Shown here: positions 23,787-31,831 of the stretch, piece after piece | Layout of the letters: each line of letters begins with the position of its first letter | Numbering within the stretch: the first letter of the stretch is position 1 | From: CAZFHA01 sp964518595 | Lineage (GTDB): Bacteria; Bacillota; Clostridia; Saccharofermentanales; Saccharofermentanaceae | Direction of reading: 5' to 3' | Length of the DNA stretch: 64,000 nt | Assembly: GCA_964518595.1 (NCBI GenBank) | Contig: CAZFHA010000014.1 | Span: forward strand, 1 to 64,000 | Program-made: the position numbers and the translations under genes | The notes under the pieces: generated by a model | Told to the model about the DNA's origin: nothing | The model's database searches: none | What the model saw: only the letters and a program-made list of their open reading frames with translations

Positions 23787-24518
23787 TTACCTACTTGGCC
23801 TTGGGCCGAAGATACCGGTTCCAATGCGAATATGGGTAGCACCTTCCAAAATAGCGTCTTCAAAATCCTGACTCATTCCCATAGAAAGAACTGTCCAATC
23901 CTCAGGCCGAGTAGAAGCTTTAGCTAATGCTTCGAAGCAGACTCTAGCTTTTTCAAAAACGCCTCTGGCTTCGTGGGGATAAGATTGAATGGGCGCCATG
24001 GTCATAATGCCGCAAAGCCTCACCGTGTCAAGCTGAGCCGCAACATCCATCACGCGACTAAGTTCCTCGGGAGCAAAGCCGTGTTTACTCACCTCACCGG
24101 AAATATTTACCTGTAAAAGCCCCGAACAAATCCGGTTCTGCAACTTAGCAACTCGACCCATTTCTTCCAGTAAACTAAGAGAGTCAATTGAATGGATGAG
24201 GGTAGCGTTTTCGATTGCTAGTTTTACTTTATTACTCTGTAATGTGCCAATCAAGTGCCAACTCGGGGTTAAATCTTGTTCCTCCAACAGCTTGCGTTTG
24301 CTACTTAATTCCTGTACGCGATTTTCCCCCAAATCCTTTAGACCACATTCTAAAGCCGCTTGAGCATAATTTGCCGGAAAAAACTTTGATACGCCTATTA
24401 AAGTTAGTCCATCCCTCTGCCGATCTGCCCTCAGCAGAGTCTGGCTGATTTGCTCTTCCAGACGAGAAATATTCTCTTTTATGTTTTGCTTAAGCACTTG
24501 ATAATCCAAATTCTCCAC
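23787..24518 (-). CDS. YggS/YlmE family PLP homeostasis protein
   Basis: A 243-residue alanine-racemase-N fold protein. Key motifs are LIGVSKFFP (the PLP Lys), LGENRVQEL, WHLIGTLQSNK, HSIDSL, LLQVNISGE, LSMGMSQDFEDAI and HIRIGTGIFG. It binds pyridoxal phosphate without known catalysis and controls PLP and amino-acid balance. I choose the GTG at 24518, which has GGGGGAAG just upstream, because the longer frame to 24557 would overlap the preceding gene. It lies in the usual neighbourhood of sepF. Confidence 0.9.
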   Translation of the reverse strand: MENLDYQVLKQNIKENISRLEEQISQTLLRADRQRDGLTLIGVSKFFPANYAQAALECGLKDLGENRVQELSSKRKLLEEQDLTPSWHLIGTLQSNKVKLAIENATLIHSIDSLSLLEEMGRVAKLQNRICSGLLQVNISGEVSKHGFAPEELSRVMDVAAQLDTVRLCGIMTMAPIQSYPHEARGVFEKARVCFEALAKASTRPEDWTVLSMGMSQDFEDAILEGATHIRIGTGIFGPRPSR

Positions 24519-24534
24519 AGGTCTTCCCCCTACC

Positions 24535-25908
24535 TTATTCCAGCTTACTTCCCACACTTACCGTGTTGGGATTGGTAATGATGATTGTACTTTCGTTAGG
24601 AGTATCAAAGCCTTCAACAGGCTTGATAATAGCATATTCACGATCCCAGGCCGTAACCTCTACAGTTACCTTCTGCGCATATCCAGATGAATTAACAATA
24701 ATAGCAGCATGGTTAGAATCAAAATCCTGGTCGACTAAAGCTGACAAGGGCACCCGTAGGCCGGATACGGGTTTTGAGACAATAATATCTAGTTCAACTA
24801 CCCGACGATCCAAAAGCCGTTCCACTTGTTCTGTAGTAGAAAAAATTACAAAAGCCCCTTCATTGCTATGTATAGCTCTAACAACTTCACAATTTGTGAG
24901 TAATACCCCTTCATCCGGAACCCTGATGCTATGAACTGAGCCAACTTCGAATTGTGCTACCGCTTGATTGGGAATAATTGTCACAAAATATTGACTATCA
25001 TTTCGGCAAATTCGCAGAGCATTTTCATTAGCTTTTAATTGTGATCTAGCCGTTAAGGTCGCAGTCGCTGTACTCATATACTCCCGATATTTATCAGGAG
25101 TAAGTGTACTAACCATCTCCGGCTTTAGTTCGGTGGAAAGTTCATCTACTTTGAAAGATACAATCCCAGGCTCTGAGGCCATAATAGGAGGAGCACGACT
25201 ACTCAAGGTTGCATCATAATCTGCCTTAGTTGCCATCAAACTATTTAATTCTTCATCATTAAAATCAATACTTTGCAAATCGTTATCACGTTCGTCCATG
25301 CGAACTTGGATAGATGCGGCGTAGGAATTCATATCGGTTATTTTATTCTTGCTAGCTTCATTTCTAATCTGTTTTATGATGGGCAAAATATTAGTATTCG
25401 CTTCCAGAACCGCCGTTGCAGCCGCAGCATAGGTGTTCTCCTTCATCAATTGGCGCTGTCGATCGACAATGTTCATCTTAACCGTACGTAACTCTGCTGC
25501 TTTTTCCTGCATATCCTCCGGGATAATCGTAGCGAGTTGGTCACCACTAGAGATTCGGCTACCTTCCGCTGCTAAGGGTATTAAAGTACCCTCCGCCGAG
25601 GAAGTCAGAAGCTTTTCTTCACGAATAATCAACCCGGAAGCGCTAACCGAACGCTCAATGGTTCCTGTGGGAATAAAAGAATAGTTAGGCTTAGCCGCCA
25701 CGTAATCGGTAATGTAGAGCACTGCTGCTGCAGTTACAGCTAAAATTAAAAGCACAACTACAGCCAGAATCAGTGAAGCAGTCAAAGTCCGCTTACGCTT
25801 AATACCTTGCAAATGAGCCTCATGGCTAATTTTTTTGGTTTTACTAACGGAGGTAGGACTCGGTGATTTATTGCCTCTTGTCCCAGTATGTACGGGTTTC
25901 TTTGTCAT
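24535..25908 (-). CDS. HlyD-like membrane-anchored adaptor protein of the sepF cluster
   Basis: 457 residues. A basic Ser/Lys-rich cytoplasmic N-terminus of about 40 residues and one membrane helix (about 42-68) are followed by an extracytoplasmic part. This has a lipoyl/barrel-like half, GTIERSVSASGLIIREE, with EGTLIPLAAEGSRISSGDQL. A helical segment (about 130-215) and a return barrel (APPIMASEPGIVSF) follow. The C-terminal part, GLRVPLSALV, resembles HlyD/MFP beta domains. No transporter partner is adjacent. It is placed upstream of yggS-sepF. A role in envelope assembly or division is inferred from context only. Confidence 0.75.
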   Translation of the reverse strand: MTKKPVHTGTRGNKSPSPTSVSKTKKISHEAHLQGIKRKRTLTASLILAVVVLLILAVTAAAVLYITDYVAAKPNYSFIPTGTIERSVSASGLIIREEKLLTSSAEGTLIPLAAEGSRISSGDQLATIIPEDMQEKAAELRTVKMNIVDRQRQLMKENTYAAAATAVLEANTNILPIIKQIRNEASKNKITDMNSYAASIQVRMDERDNDLQSIDFNDEELNSLMATKADYDATLSSRAPPIMASEPGIVSFKVDELSTELKPEMVSTLTPDKYREYMSTATATLTARSQLKANENALRICRNDSQYFVTIIPNQAVAQFEVGSVHSIRVPDEGVLLTNCEVVRAIHSNEGAFVIFSTTEQVERLLDRRVVELDIIVSKPVSGLRVPLSALVDQDFDSNHAAIIVNSSGYAQKVTVEVTAWDREYAIIKPVEGFDTPNESTIIITNPNTVSVGSKLE

Positions 25909-25935
25909 GACTTGCTCCTATTTATCTAGCCTTTC

Positions 25936-27228
25936 TTAAAGGGAAAAACTGTTACTCTCTTTTTGTCTCATCAGGGCGACGGCAGACATTGCTGCCAGTT
26001 TCACTTGCTCGTAAACCAATCCACCTTGCATGTACACCAGATAAGGCGGTTTAATCGGGCCATCAGCGGAAAGCTCTACCGAAGCACCCTGAATAAAAGT
26101 TCCTGCCGCCATCACCACTGGGGCATCATAACCGGGCATAGCCCAAGGCTCTGGGCGCACAAAGGAATCTACCGGTGCACAGCGCTGAATGACTTGGCAA
26201 AAATCCACCACCTGTTCACCGCTTTCTAGCTGTATACTCTGAACAATGTCCCCCCGGATTGCCGCAGCCGACGGCTGGGTGACAAAACCAGCAGCAGCAA
26301 ATAAAGATGCCGCAAAAACCGCCCCCTTTAAACATTCAGCGGTGATATGAGGGGCTAAAAATAACCCCTGAGCAATGGTTCTGGTAAAACCTAAGGACGG
26401 CCCTACATGAGAACCCAGTCCCGGCGCAGTAAAGCGGGAGGCAACTTTCTCAACCAGATCCCCGCGACCCACAACATATCCACCGGAAGGGCAAAGTCCA
26501 CCACCAGGATTCTTAATCAGTGATCCAGCGCATAGATCAGCACCCAAAGCACAGGGTTCCTGTTCCTCCACAAACTCCCCATAGCAATTATCAACAAAAA
26601 TAATAATCTCTGAAGATACGGCTTTAACAGTCTGAATAATTGCGGTTAAATCCTCCGCTAGAAGGCAACGTCTTGTAGTATAACCTTTCGATTTCTGAAT
26701 AAAAACCAGTCGGGTTTGGTGAGTAATGGCAGCCCGTATAGAACTTATATCGGGAGCACCATCTGCCTTTAGATCTACCTGCTTATAGGCAATACCAAAA
26801 TCTTTAAGAGAACCCATACCGGTGTCCTCAGAATCGGCTATACCAATCGCCTCTGCCAAAGTATCATAGGGGCGGCCTGTGACAGAAAGCATCTCATCAC
26901 CGGGACGAAGCACCCCAAAGAGTGACTGCACAATCGCCTGGGTGCCGGAGCTAATTTGAATACGTACATAAGCCGCTTCAGCACCAAAAAGATCAGCATA
27001 CATCTTCTCAATCTTCTCACGCCCCATATCATCATAGCCATAGCCTGTGGACTGGGTAAAATGAGCGTCAGACACTCCAGCCTTGTTAAAAGCGTGCAAT
27101 ACTCTTAATTGATTATATTCCCGAATTTTCTCAATACGAGCCAAAGCTGAAGCAGCGGTTGCTTCAGCCTGTCGGGCCATCTGATAAATATCTTGACTTA
27201 TGCCATAAGGCTCATAGGGATTGTTCAT
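25936..27228 (-). CDS. Methionine gamma-lyase family protein (aluminium-resistance type)
   Basis: A 430-residue fold-type I PLP enzyme of the Met_gamma_lyase (PF06838, YnbB) family. FTQSTGYGYDDMGREKIEKM, QISSGTQAIVQSLFGVLRPG (phosphate-binding loop), IFVDNCYGEFVEE (the Asp pairing with the ring nitrogen) and SLIKNPGGG (the Schiff-base Lys) are all present. The family is often named aluminium resistance protein, but the substrate is not established. The start ATG shares one base with the stop of the ACT gene (TAATG), showing translational coupling. Confidence 0.87.
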   Translation of the reverse strand: MNNPYEPYGISQDIYQMARQAEATAASALARIEKIREYNQLRVLHAFNKAGVSDAHFTQSTGYGYDDMGREKIEKMYADLFGAEAAYVRIQISSGTQAIVQSLFGVLRPGDEMLSVTGRPYDTLAEAIGIADSEDTGMGSLKDFGIAYKQVDLKADGAPDISSIRAAITHQTRLVFIQKSKGYTTRRCLLAEDLTAIIQTVKAVSSEIIIFVDNCYGEFVEEQEPCALGADLCAGSLIKNPGGGLCPSGGYVVGRGDLVEKVASRFTAPGLGSHVGPSLGFTRTIAQGLFLAPHITAECLKGAVFAASLFAAAGFVTQPSAAAIRGDIVQSIQLESGEQVVDFCQVIQRCAPVDSFVRPEPWAMPGYDAPVVMAAGTFIQGASVELSADGPIKPPYLVYMQGGLVYEQVKLAAMSAVALMRQKESNSFSL

Positions 27229-27659
27229 TAAACGCCGTAAACCTCCTCTGAAGTGAGGACACGAATACCGGCCTCCTCCAGCTTAATCAGTGCCAGTTCC
27301 GGATCTTGAACCCGAATAACGACAACCGCATCCTCCGAAGTACGCCCTACATAGGCGTACAAGTATTCTAAAGAAAGTGAGCCCTCCGACAAAATCGATA
27401 AGGCATGGTCAAGGGTACCCGGCTTATCCAGAATCGCAATGGCAATCACCGGTGTGCTACTAACCGTAAAACCTGCCGCAGTCAAAATAGTCAAAGCCGG
27501 TTCCGGCTTATCTAAAATCATTCGCAATATGCCATACTCGGTAGTATCTGCAATATATAAGGCTCTGATATCAATATGATTGTCACCTAAAGTCTTAGTT
27601 ACTTCGGCTAATCGACCAGACTGATTTTCAAGGAAAACATTGATCTGTTTTACAAGCAT
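27228..27659 (-). CDS. Tandem ACT-domain regulatory protein
   Basis: 143 residues made of two ACT domains: first QINVFLENQSGRLAEVTKTL, second IAIAILDKPGTLDHALSIL. No catalytic domain is attached. AAGGAGG lies before the ATG at 27659; the longer frame to 27707 has no such site. Stand-alone double ACT proteins bind amino acids and are often placed with amino-acid enzymes or aryl-CoA ligases. Here it precedes a PLP lyase family gene and is 365 bp from the iorAB-paaK operon. The ligand is unknown. Confidence 0.85.
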   Translation of the reverse strand: MLVKQINVFLENQSGRLAEVTKTLGDNHIDIRALYIADTTEYGILRMILDKPEPALTILTAAGFTVSSTPVIAIAILDKPGTLDHALSILSEGSLSLEYLYAYVGRTSEDAVVVIRVQDPELALIKLEEAGIRVLTSEEVYGV

Positions 27660-27722
27660 ATATACCTCCTTAACTCTCCATCCACAAGGCAAAAGTTGAC
27701 TGCACATTTACTATATTAATTG

Positions 27723-27752
27723 ATTATACCGTATGTAGAGTCTTTCTGTCTT
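27723..27752 (-). promoter_or_regulatory. Candidate promoter of the ACT gene
   Basis: A minus-strand TATAAT lies at 27723-27728 with AAGACA at 27747-27752 (18-bp spacer). It is about 65 bp upstream of the start codon. The -35 match is modest. Confidence 0.4.
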
Positions 27753-27943
27753 GTGCTTTCTTTTAGCGGTAACAAAAAATTAATTCGCATCAGGTAAGAA
27801 AACGGGCTTTCTCCGCCACTGCTCAGGCAAATTCACCTTCGATTAATACTCACCCAGGTCTCCCCTCTTTCTCATTGCAGTTTTGCTAAAGAGATACTCT
27901 TAGTCCTTTCAGGTTAAAATCAGGCTCGTTTTGAGCAACTTAA
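27753..27943. other. Non-coding block with conserved-looking GC-rich motifs
   Basis: The stretch 27785-27885 is richer in GC than its surroundings. On the minus strand it reads GGGGAGACCTGGGTGAG, then CGAAGGTGAA, then GGCGGAGAAAGCCCG. It has no open frame. Pieces recall riboswitch cores (glycine, lysine), but I could not complete any known aptamer. It also lies upstream of the likely ACT promoter. Confidence 0.25.
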
Positions 27944-27987
27944 AAAAATGACTGTCTCAAAATTTCACTCTGAGACAGTCATTTTTA
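27944..27987 (-). terminator. Terminator of the iorAB operon
   Basis: AAAATGACTGTCTCA and TGAGACAGTCATTTTT form a stem of about 14 bp around an 11-nt loop, with T-runs on both strands. It lies about 40 bp after the iorB stop. Confidence 0.9.
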
Positions 27988-28025
27988 TTGGAATAATTCA
28001 TTATTAGTCTAAAAAGACTCAGACA

Positions 28026-28658
28026 CTACAGCGCTTCATTTCTTCCGAATTGAAAAGCTTGGAGATTGAGAGGTATAGTATCTGGTTTTTTAGCAAAAAC
28101 TTCCATTATGGCTTCGTCCCAGAGACTGCCCGGAATATTGGCATGAGCTGAAAGTGCCCCCAACATAACAAGGTTAACAGCCTTGGCAGTGCCGGCTCGA
28201 AGTGCCAAGCCCATTGCATCCAAACTGATAACTTGACTCTGGCTTTCATCGGCTTCTTCTAAAAGCTCCGGTATCCGCTCTGGATAGGTAGCCTTTCCCA
28301 TAAGTACGGGCAAGGGATCAATATGTTGACGGCTAAGAATTAACACACCGTCTTTTTTCAAGAGCTTCGACCACCGTAGCCCTTCTAGCTCTTCAAAAGC
28401 CAAGCAAAAATCAGCCGTTCCCGGTTCAACCAAGGGAGAATAGACCTTTTTACCAATCCGAACATAGGTGATTACCGAACCGCCGCGCTGGCTCATGCCG
28501 TGCACTTCCGAAACTTTTACATCCAGCCCCAGTTTCAGGGCAATCACACCCAATAACTTTCCAGCGATTAAGGTACCTTGTCCGCCGACACCGGCTAAGA
28601 CAATATTTAACTCTAAATCCTCGGCAGCTTTTACATCCTGCTTCTTTTCCTCACTCAT
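28026..28658 (-). CDS. iorB: Indolepyruvate:ferredoxin oxidoreductase, beta subunit
   Basis: A 210-residue gamma-type domain of 2-oxoacid:ferredoxin oxidoreductases. The N-terminal motif is NIVLAGVGGQGTLIAGKLLG, followed by VKVSEVHGMSQRGGSVITYV, the signature of this subunit. It partners IorA to decarboxylate aryl 2-oxoacids (indolepyruvate, phenylpyruvate, hydroxyphenylpyruvate) to aryl-acetyl-CoA with reduction of ferredoxin. It overlaps iorA by 4 bp (ATGA) and is followed by a terminator. Cytoplasmic. Confidence 0.93.
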   Translation of the reverse strand: MSEEKKQDVKAAEDLELNIVLAGVGGQGTLIAGKLLGVIALKLGLDVKVSEVHGMSQRGGSVITYVRIGKKVYSPLVEPGTADFCLAFEELEGLRWSKLLKKDGVLILSRQHIDPLPVLMGKATYPERIPELLEEADESQSQVISLDAMGLALRAGTAKAVNLVMLGALSAHANIPGSLWDEAIMEVFAKKPDTIPLNLQAFQFGRNEAL

Positions 28659-30427
28659 ACCGGGCGTCCCCCTTTTGTCAAAGCTTCAAATTTACATAGA
28701 TTCATACAAAGTCCGCAAGCATTACAGTTATCCCAATCGATTACCGGCTTACCTGTGCGACCTTTTGTTAGTGCCGGACACATCATGCGCATACAAGCGC
28801 CACAGGCTACACATTTATCATAGTTAACCACGGTTCGATCTTCTTTACGGCCTTTACCAATTGGAATCAAGGCACAGGGACGCCGGGCAATTATGACGCT
28901 GACTCCCGAAACCGCCAGTTCTTCTTTGAGCATTTCTTGGCAAGCGAAGGTGTCAACAGGATCCACCACTCTTACTCTCTCTACCCCAATACTATGGCAC
29001 AACGCCTCAAAATCTACAGCCGGAGAGGATTGTAGACGGATATCAAGACCTGTGGAAGGATTTTGCTGATGTCCGGTCATCCCGGTAATGGAATTATCAA
29101 GGATCAAAACGGTAATATTACTCTTGTTATAAACCGCATTGATAATGTTGGTGATTCCGGAATGGAGAAAAGTTGAGTCTCCCAGCACCGCTACGGTTTT
29201 GGTCGAAGCCGCGCCCTCGGTGGCCTTGTCAAAGCCATGAGCCATACCTATAGATGCACCCATGCAAACACAGGCATCCATGGCGGAGGTTGGCGGTAGC
29301 GCCCCCAGAGTATAACAGCCAATGTCCCCCATAACCTGAAGTTTAAGTCTGGAAAGGGCCAAAAATAGACCCTTATGAGGACAACCAGCGCACATTACCG
29401 GTGGTCTTCCTGGAGCCAGCGGTAGCTCCGCCTGAGCGATAGCACCAGTTTTTTCCGGCGCTGAGCCCAAAGCCTTAGCAATCATGGCAATACTGTATTC
29501 GCCCTGTAGAGTGAATAGTTCTTTGCCCTCGCAAGGAATACCTCTGGCTCTTATTTCGGTCTCCAGAAAGGGATCAAGCTCTTCGATAATGACTAACCGT
29601 TTTACCGCTGCCGCAAACTCACGGATTAAGGCTTCCGGTAAAGGCCAAATCATACCTAATTTCAGGACACTGGCCTCAGGCAAGGCTTCTTTCACATATT
29701 GATAAGCCGCACCTGAGGTAATAATTCCCAGCTCAGGAGATCCTTTCTCCCAGCGATGCAGTCCAATATTTTCTGTATCAGCTGCGGAATCAGCAGCAAG
29801 TCTAACCAAACGCTCTTCCACCACCACATGACGTTTTACCGCCATAGCCGGCATCATAACGTATTTATCCATATCCTTTTGGTAAGGCCGGATCGTAGCA
29901 GGAAGAGGATCGCCTAACTCCACCAGCGAACGGGAGTGAGAAATTCTTGTCTGCAACCGTAGCATTACCGGCGTGTCGTACTTTTCTGATATTTCGTAGG
30001 CCTTAAGTAAAAAGTCCTTACACTCTTGGCTATCAGAGGGTTCCAGCATAGGCACTTTAGCTGCTCGGGCATAATTACGGCTGTCTTGCTCATTTTGAGA
30101 GCTGTGCATACCCGGATCATCTGCAGCCACAAAGACCAGACCGCCATTCACACCGGTATAAGCTACGGTAAATAGTGGGTCGGCCGCTACATTGACCCCT
30201 ACATGTTTCATACAAGTTAGTGCGCGTGCTCCGGCAAAAGATGCACCGATAGCTACCTCAGCAGCGACTTTTTCATTTACCGCCCACTCACAGTACATGG
30301 ATTCATACTGGGAGGCCGCTTCTGTTATCTCTGTACTGGGTGTACCAGGATAAGAAGAGACGACTTTTACGCCGGCCTCATATGCGCCTCTGGCAATAGC
30401 TTCATTTCCTAAAAGGATTTGTTTCAA
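28655..30427 (-). CDS. iorA: Indolepyruvate:ferredoxin oxidoreductase, alpha subunit
   Basis: 590 residues. The N-terminal pyrimidine-binding domain has VVSSYPGTPSTEITEAA. The TPP-binding domain has the GDS...N pattern: AVLGDSTFLHSGITNIINAVYNKSNIT. The C-terminus carries two 4Fe-4S motifs, CVACGACMRMMCPA and CNACGLCMNLC. The CAGCPHKGLF segment is typical. The start is a TTG at 30427 behind AAGGTGGGA. It forms the Ior complex with IorB. Placement after paaK, 66 bp apart, suggests one operon for aromatic amino-acid fermentation or aryl-acetate use. Confidence 0.94.
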   Translation of the reverse strand: MKQILLGNEAIARGAYEAGVKVVSSYPGTPSTEITEAASQYESMYCEWAVNEKVAAEVAIGASFAGARALTCMKHVGVNVAADPLFTVAYTGVNGGLVFVAADDPGMHSSQNEQDSRNYARAAKVPMLEPSDSQECKDFLLKAYEISEKYDTPVMLRLQTRISHSRSLVELGDPLPATIRPYQKDMDKYVMMPAMAVKRHVVVEERLVRLAADSAADTENIGLHRWEKGSPELGIITSGAAYQYVKEALPEASVLKLGMIWPLPEALIREFAAAVKRLVIIEELDPFLETEIRARGIPCEGKELFTLQGEYSIAMIAKALGSAPEKTGAIAQAELPLAPGRPPVMCAGCPHKGLFLALSRLKLQVMGDIGCYTLGALPPTSAMDACVCMGASIGMAHGFDKATEGAASTKTVAVLGDSTFLHSGITNIINAVYNKSNITVLILDNSITGMTGHQQNPSTGLDIRLQSSPAVDFEALCHSIGVERVRVVDPVDTFACQEMLKEELAVSGVSVIIARRPCALIPIGKGRKEDRTVVNYDKCVACGACMRMMCPALTKGRTGKPVIDWDNCNACGLCMNLCKFEALTKGGRPV

Positions 30428-30493
30428 AAAAATCCCACCTTCCTAATGGTTTGTCTTATTGAGTCGGTTACGTGATTAACCCTTGTGGTTTTA

Positions 30494-31795
30494 TTAAAAT
30501 AGCTTGCCTCGTTTATCAACTACCCGCTTCGCTTTTCCGGCGGTACGTTCCAGAGTCTTAGGATTCAGCAAAGTAACCTTTACGTCAATCTGTAATACTA
30601 CCCGGATCTTATGGCGAATCTCGCCAGCCAATTGCTCCAAACTAGCATACTTATCCAGTAAATTCCCGTCAAGCACTTCAACTTGTACTTCCATCCGGTC
30701 CATGAACTTCTCGGTAGTTACAATGAGCTGATAATGTTGACCAATACCTTCTATGCCCATAAGAACAGCTTCGATTTGGGAGGGAAATACATTAACGCCC
30801 CGAATAACCATCATATCATCTGAGCGCCCCTTCACCAACTCCATCCGCCTTGTAGTTCTGCCGCATTGACAGGCCTCATTCTGGAGGCAAGTAATATCTT
30901 TAGTCCGGTAGCGCAGCATGGGAATTCCTTCTTTGGTAAGGGTAGTAACCACTAATTCGCCGTCTGTGCCATCGGGCAGCACTTCTCCCGTCTCTGGATT
31001 GATAATTTCGGCAATAAAGAAATCTTCATTGATGTGCATTCCGGCATGTTCTAAACATTCAAAAGAAAATCCCGGGCCGCAAAGCTCTGTTAAACCATAA
31101 TTTTGGGTATCGTTAATGCCTAAGCTGTATTCAATTTGTCTACGCATTTCTTGGGTATGTCCCTCACCGCCAAACATGCCAATTCGTAGGTAAAGATCAT
31201 CTCGGCTCATACCATTCTCGCTCATGACTTCAGCTAAATGCAGAACATAGGAAGGGGTAGCAATCAGCACTGTAGCCCTTAAGTCCTGTAAAAACATCAG
31301 TTGCCGTTCCGTATTGCCGGAAGAAATGGGAATAACAGAAGCTCCTACTCTTTCCAGTCCATAATGAAGTCCAAAACCACCGGTGAACAGTCCATAGCCA
31401 AAGGATACTTGAGCCGTATCTTCAGCTGTTACACCAGCGGCCGAGGCCATACGGGCACAACATTCTGTCCAGTTCTCCATATCATTACGAGTGTAGCCTA
31501 CCACAATCGGCTTCCCCGTAGTGCCGGAAGAGGCATGGTAGCGTACAATCTGATTATTGGGCACAGCGAACAATCCGGTGGGATAGTTGTCTCTCAAATC
31601 ATTCTTGACGGTAAAGGGAATCTTGCTCAGATCCTGCAGAGTCTCGATATGCTCCGGTTTTAACCCAATATGGTCAAATTTTTGACGATAAAAAGGCACA
31701 TTATCGTAGGCATACTTTACTTGCCAGCGTAGCCGCTCCAGTTGGAGAGCATTCCGCTCTGATTGCTTCAAGGTCTCATTACTGTTCCAAATCAT
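30494..31795 (-). CDS. paaK: Phenylacetate-CoA ligase family protein
   Basis: A 433-residue adenylate-forming enzyme of the PaaK type. The AMP-binding loop is YHASSGTTGKPIVVGYT, then NYGLTELCGPGFSFEC, the hinge-region GRSDDMMVIRGVNVFPSQIE and the C-terminal RTAGKAKRVVD. It joins an aryl-acetate to CoA using ATP. Beside iorAB it probably links aryl-acetates and aryl-acetyl-CoA; the physiological direction and exact acid are not determined by sequence. It lies 36 bp downstream of the symporter gene. Confidence 0.9.
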   Translation of the reverse strand: MIWNSNETLKQSERNALQLERLRWQVKYAYDNVPFYRQKFDHIGLKPEHIETLQDLSKIPFTVKNDLRDNYPTGLFAVPNNQIVRYHASSGTTGKPIVVGYTRNDMENWTECCARMASAAGVTAEDTAQVSFGYGLFTGGFGLHYGLERVGASVIPISSGNTERQLMFLQDLRATVLIATPSYVLHLAEVMSENGMSRDDLYLRIGMFGGEGHTQEMRRQIEYSLGINDTQNYGLTELCGPGFSFECLEHAGMHINEDFFIAEIINPETGEVLPDGTDGELVVTTLTKEGIPMLRYRTKDITCLQNEACQCGRTTRRMELVKGRSDDMMVIRGVNVFPSQIEAVLMGIEGIGQHYQLIVTTEKFMDRMEVQVEVLDGNLLDKYASLEQLAGEIRHKIRVVLQIDVKVTLLNPKTLERTAGKAKRVVDKRGKLF

Positions 31796-31831
31796 GTCTT
31801 TCTCCTTTAAAGAATCCCTTAGATCAGAGAA

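Noticed and set aside
27785..27885. Glycine, lysine or cobalamin riboswitch
   Set aside because: Only fragments of the cores are present, and the probable promoter of the next gene lies downstream of them.
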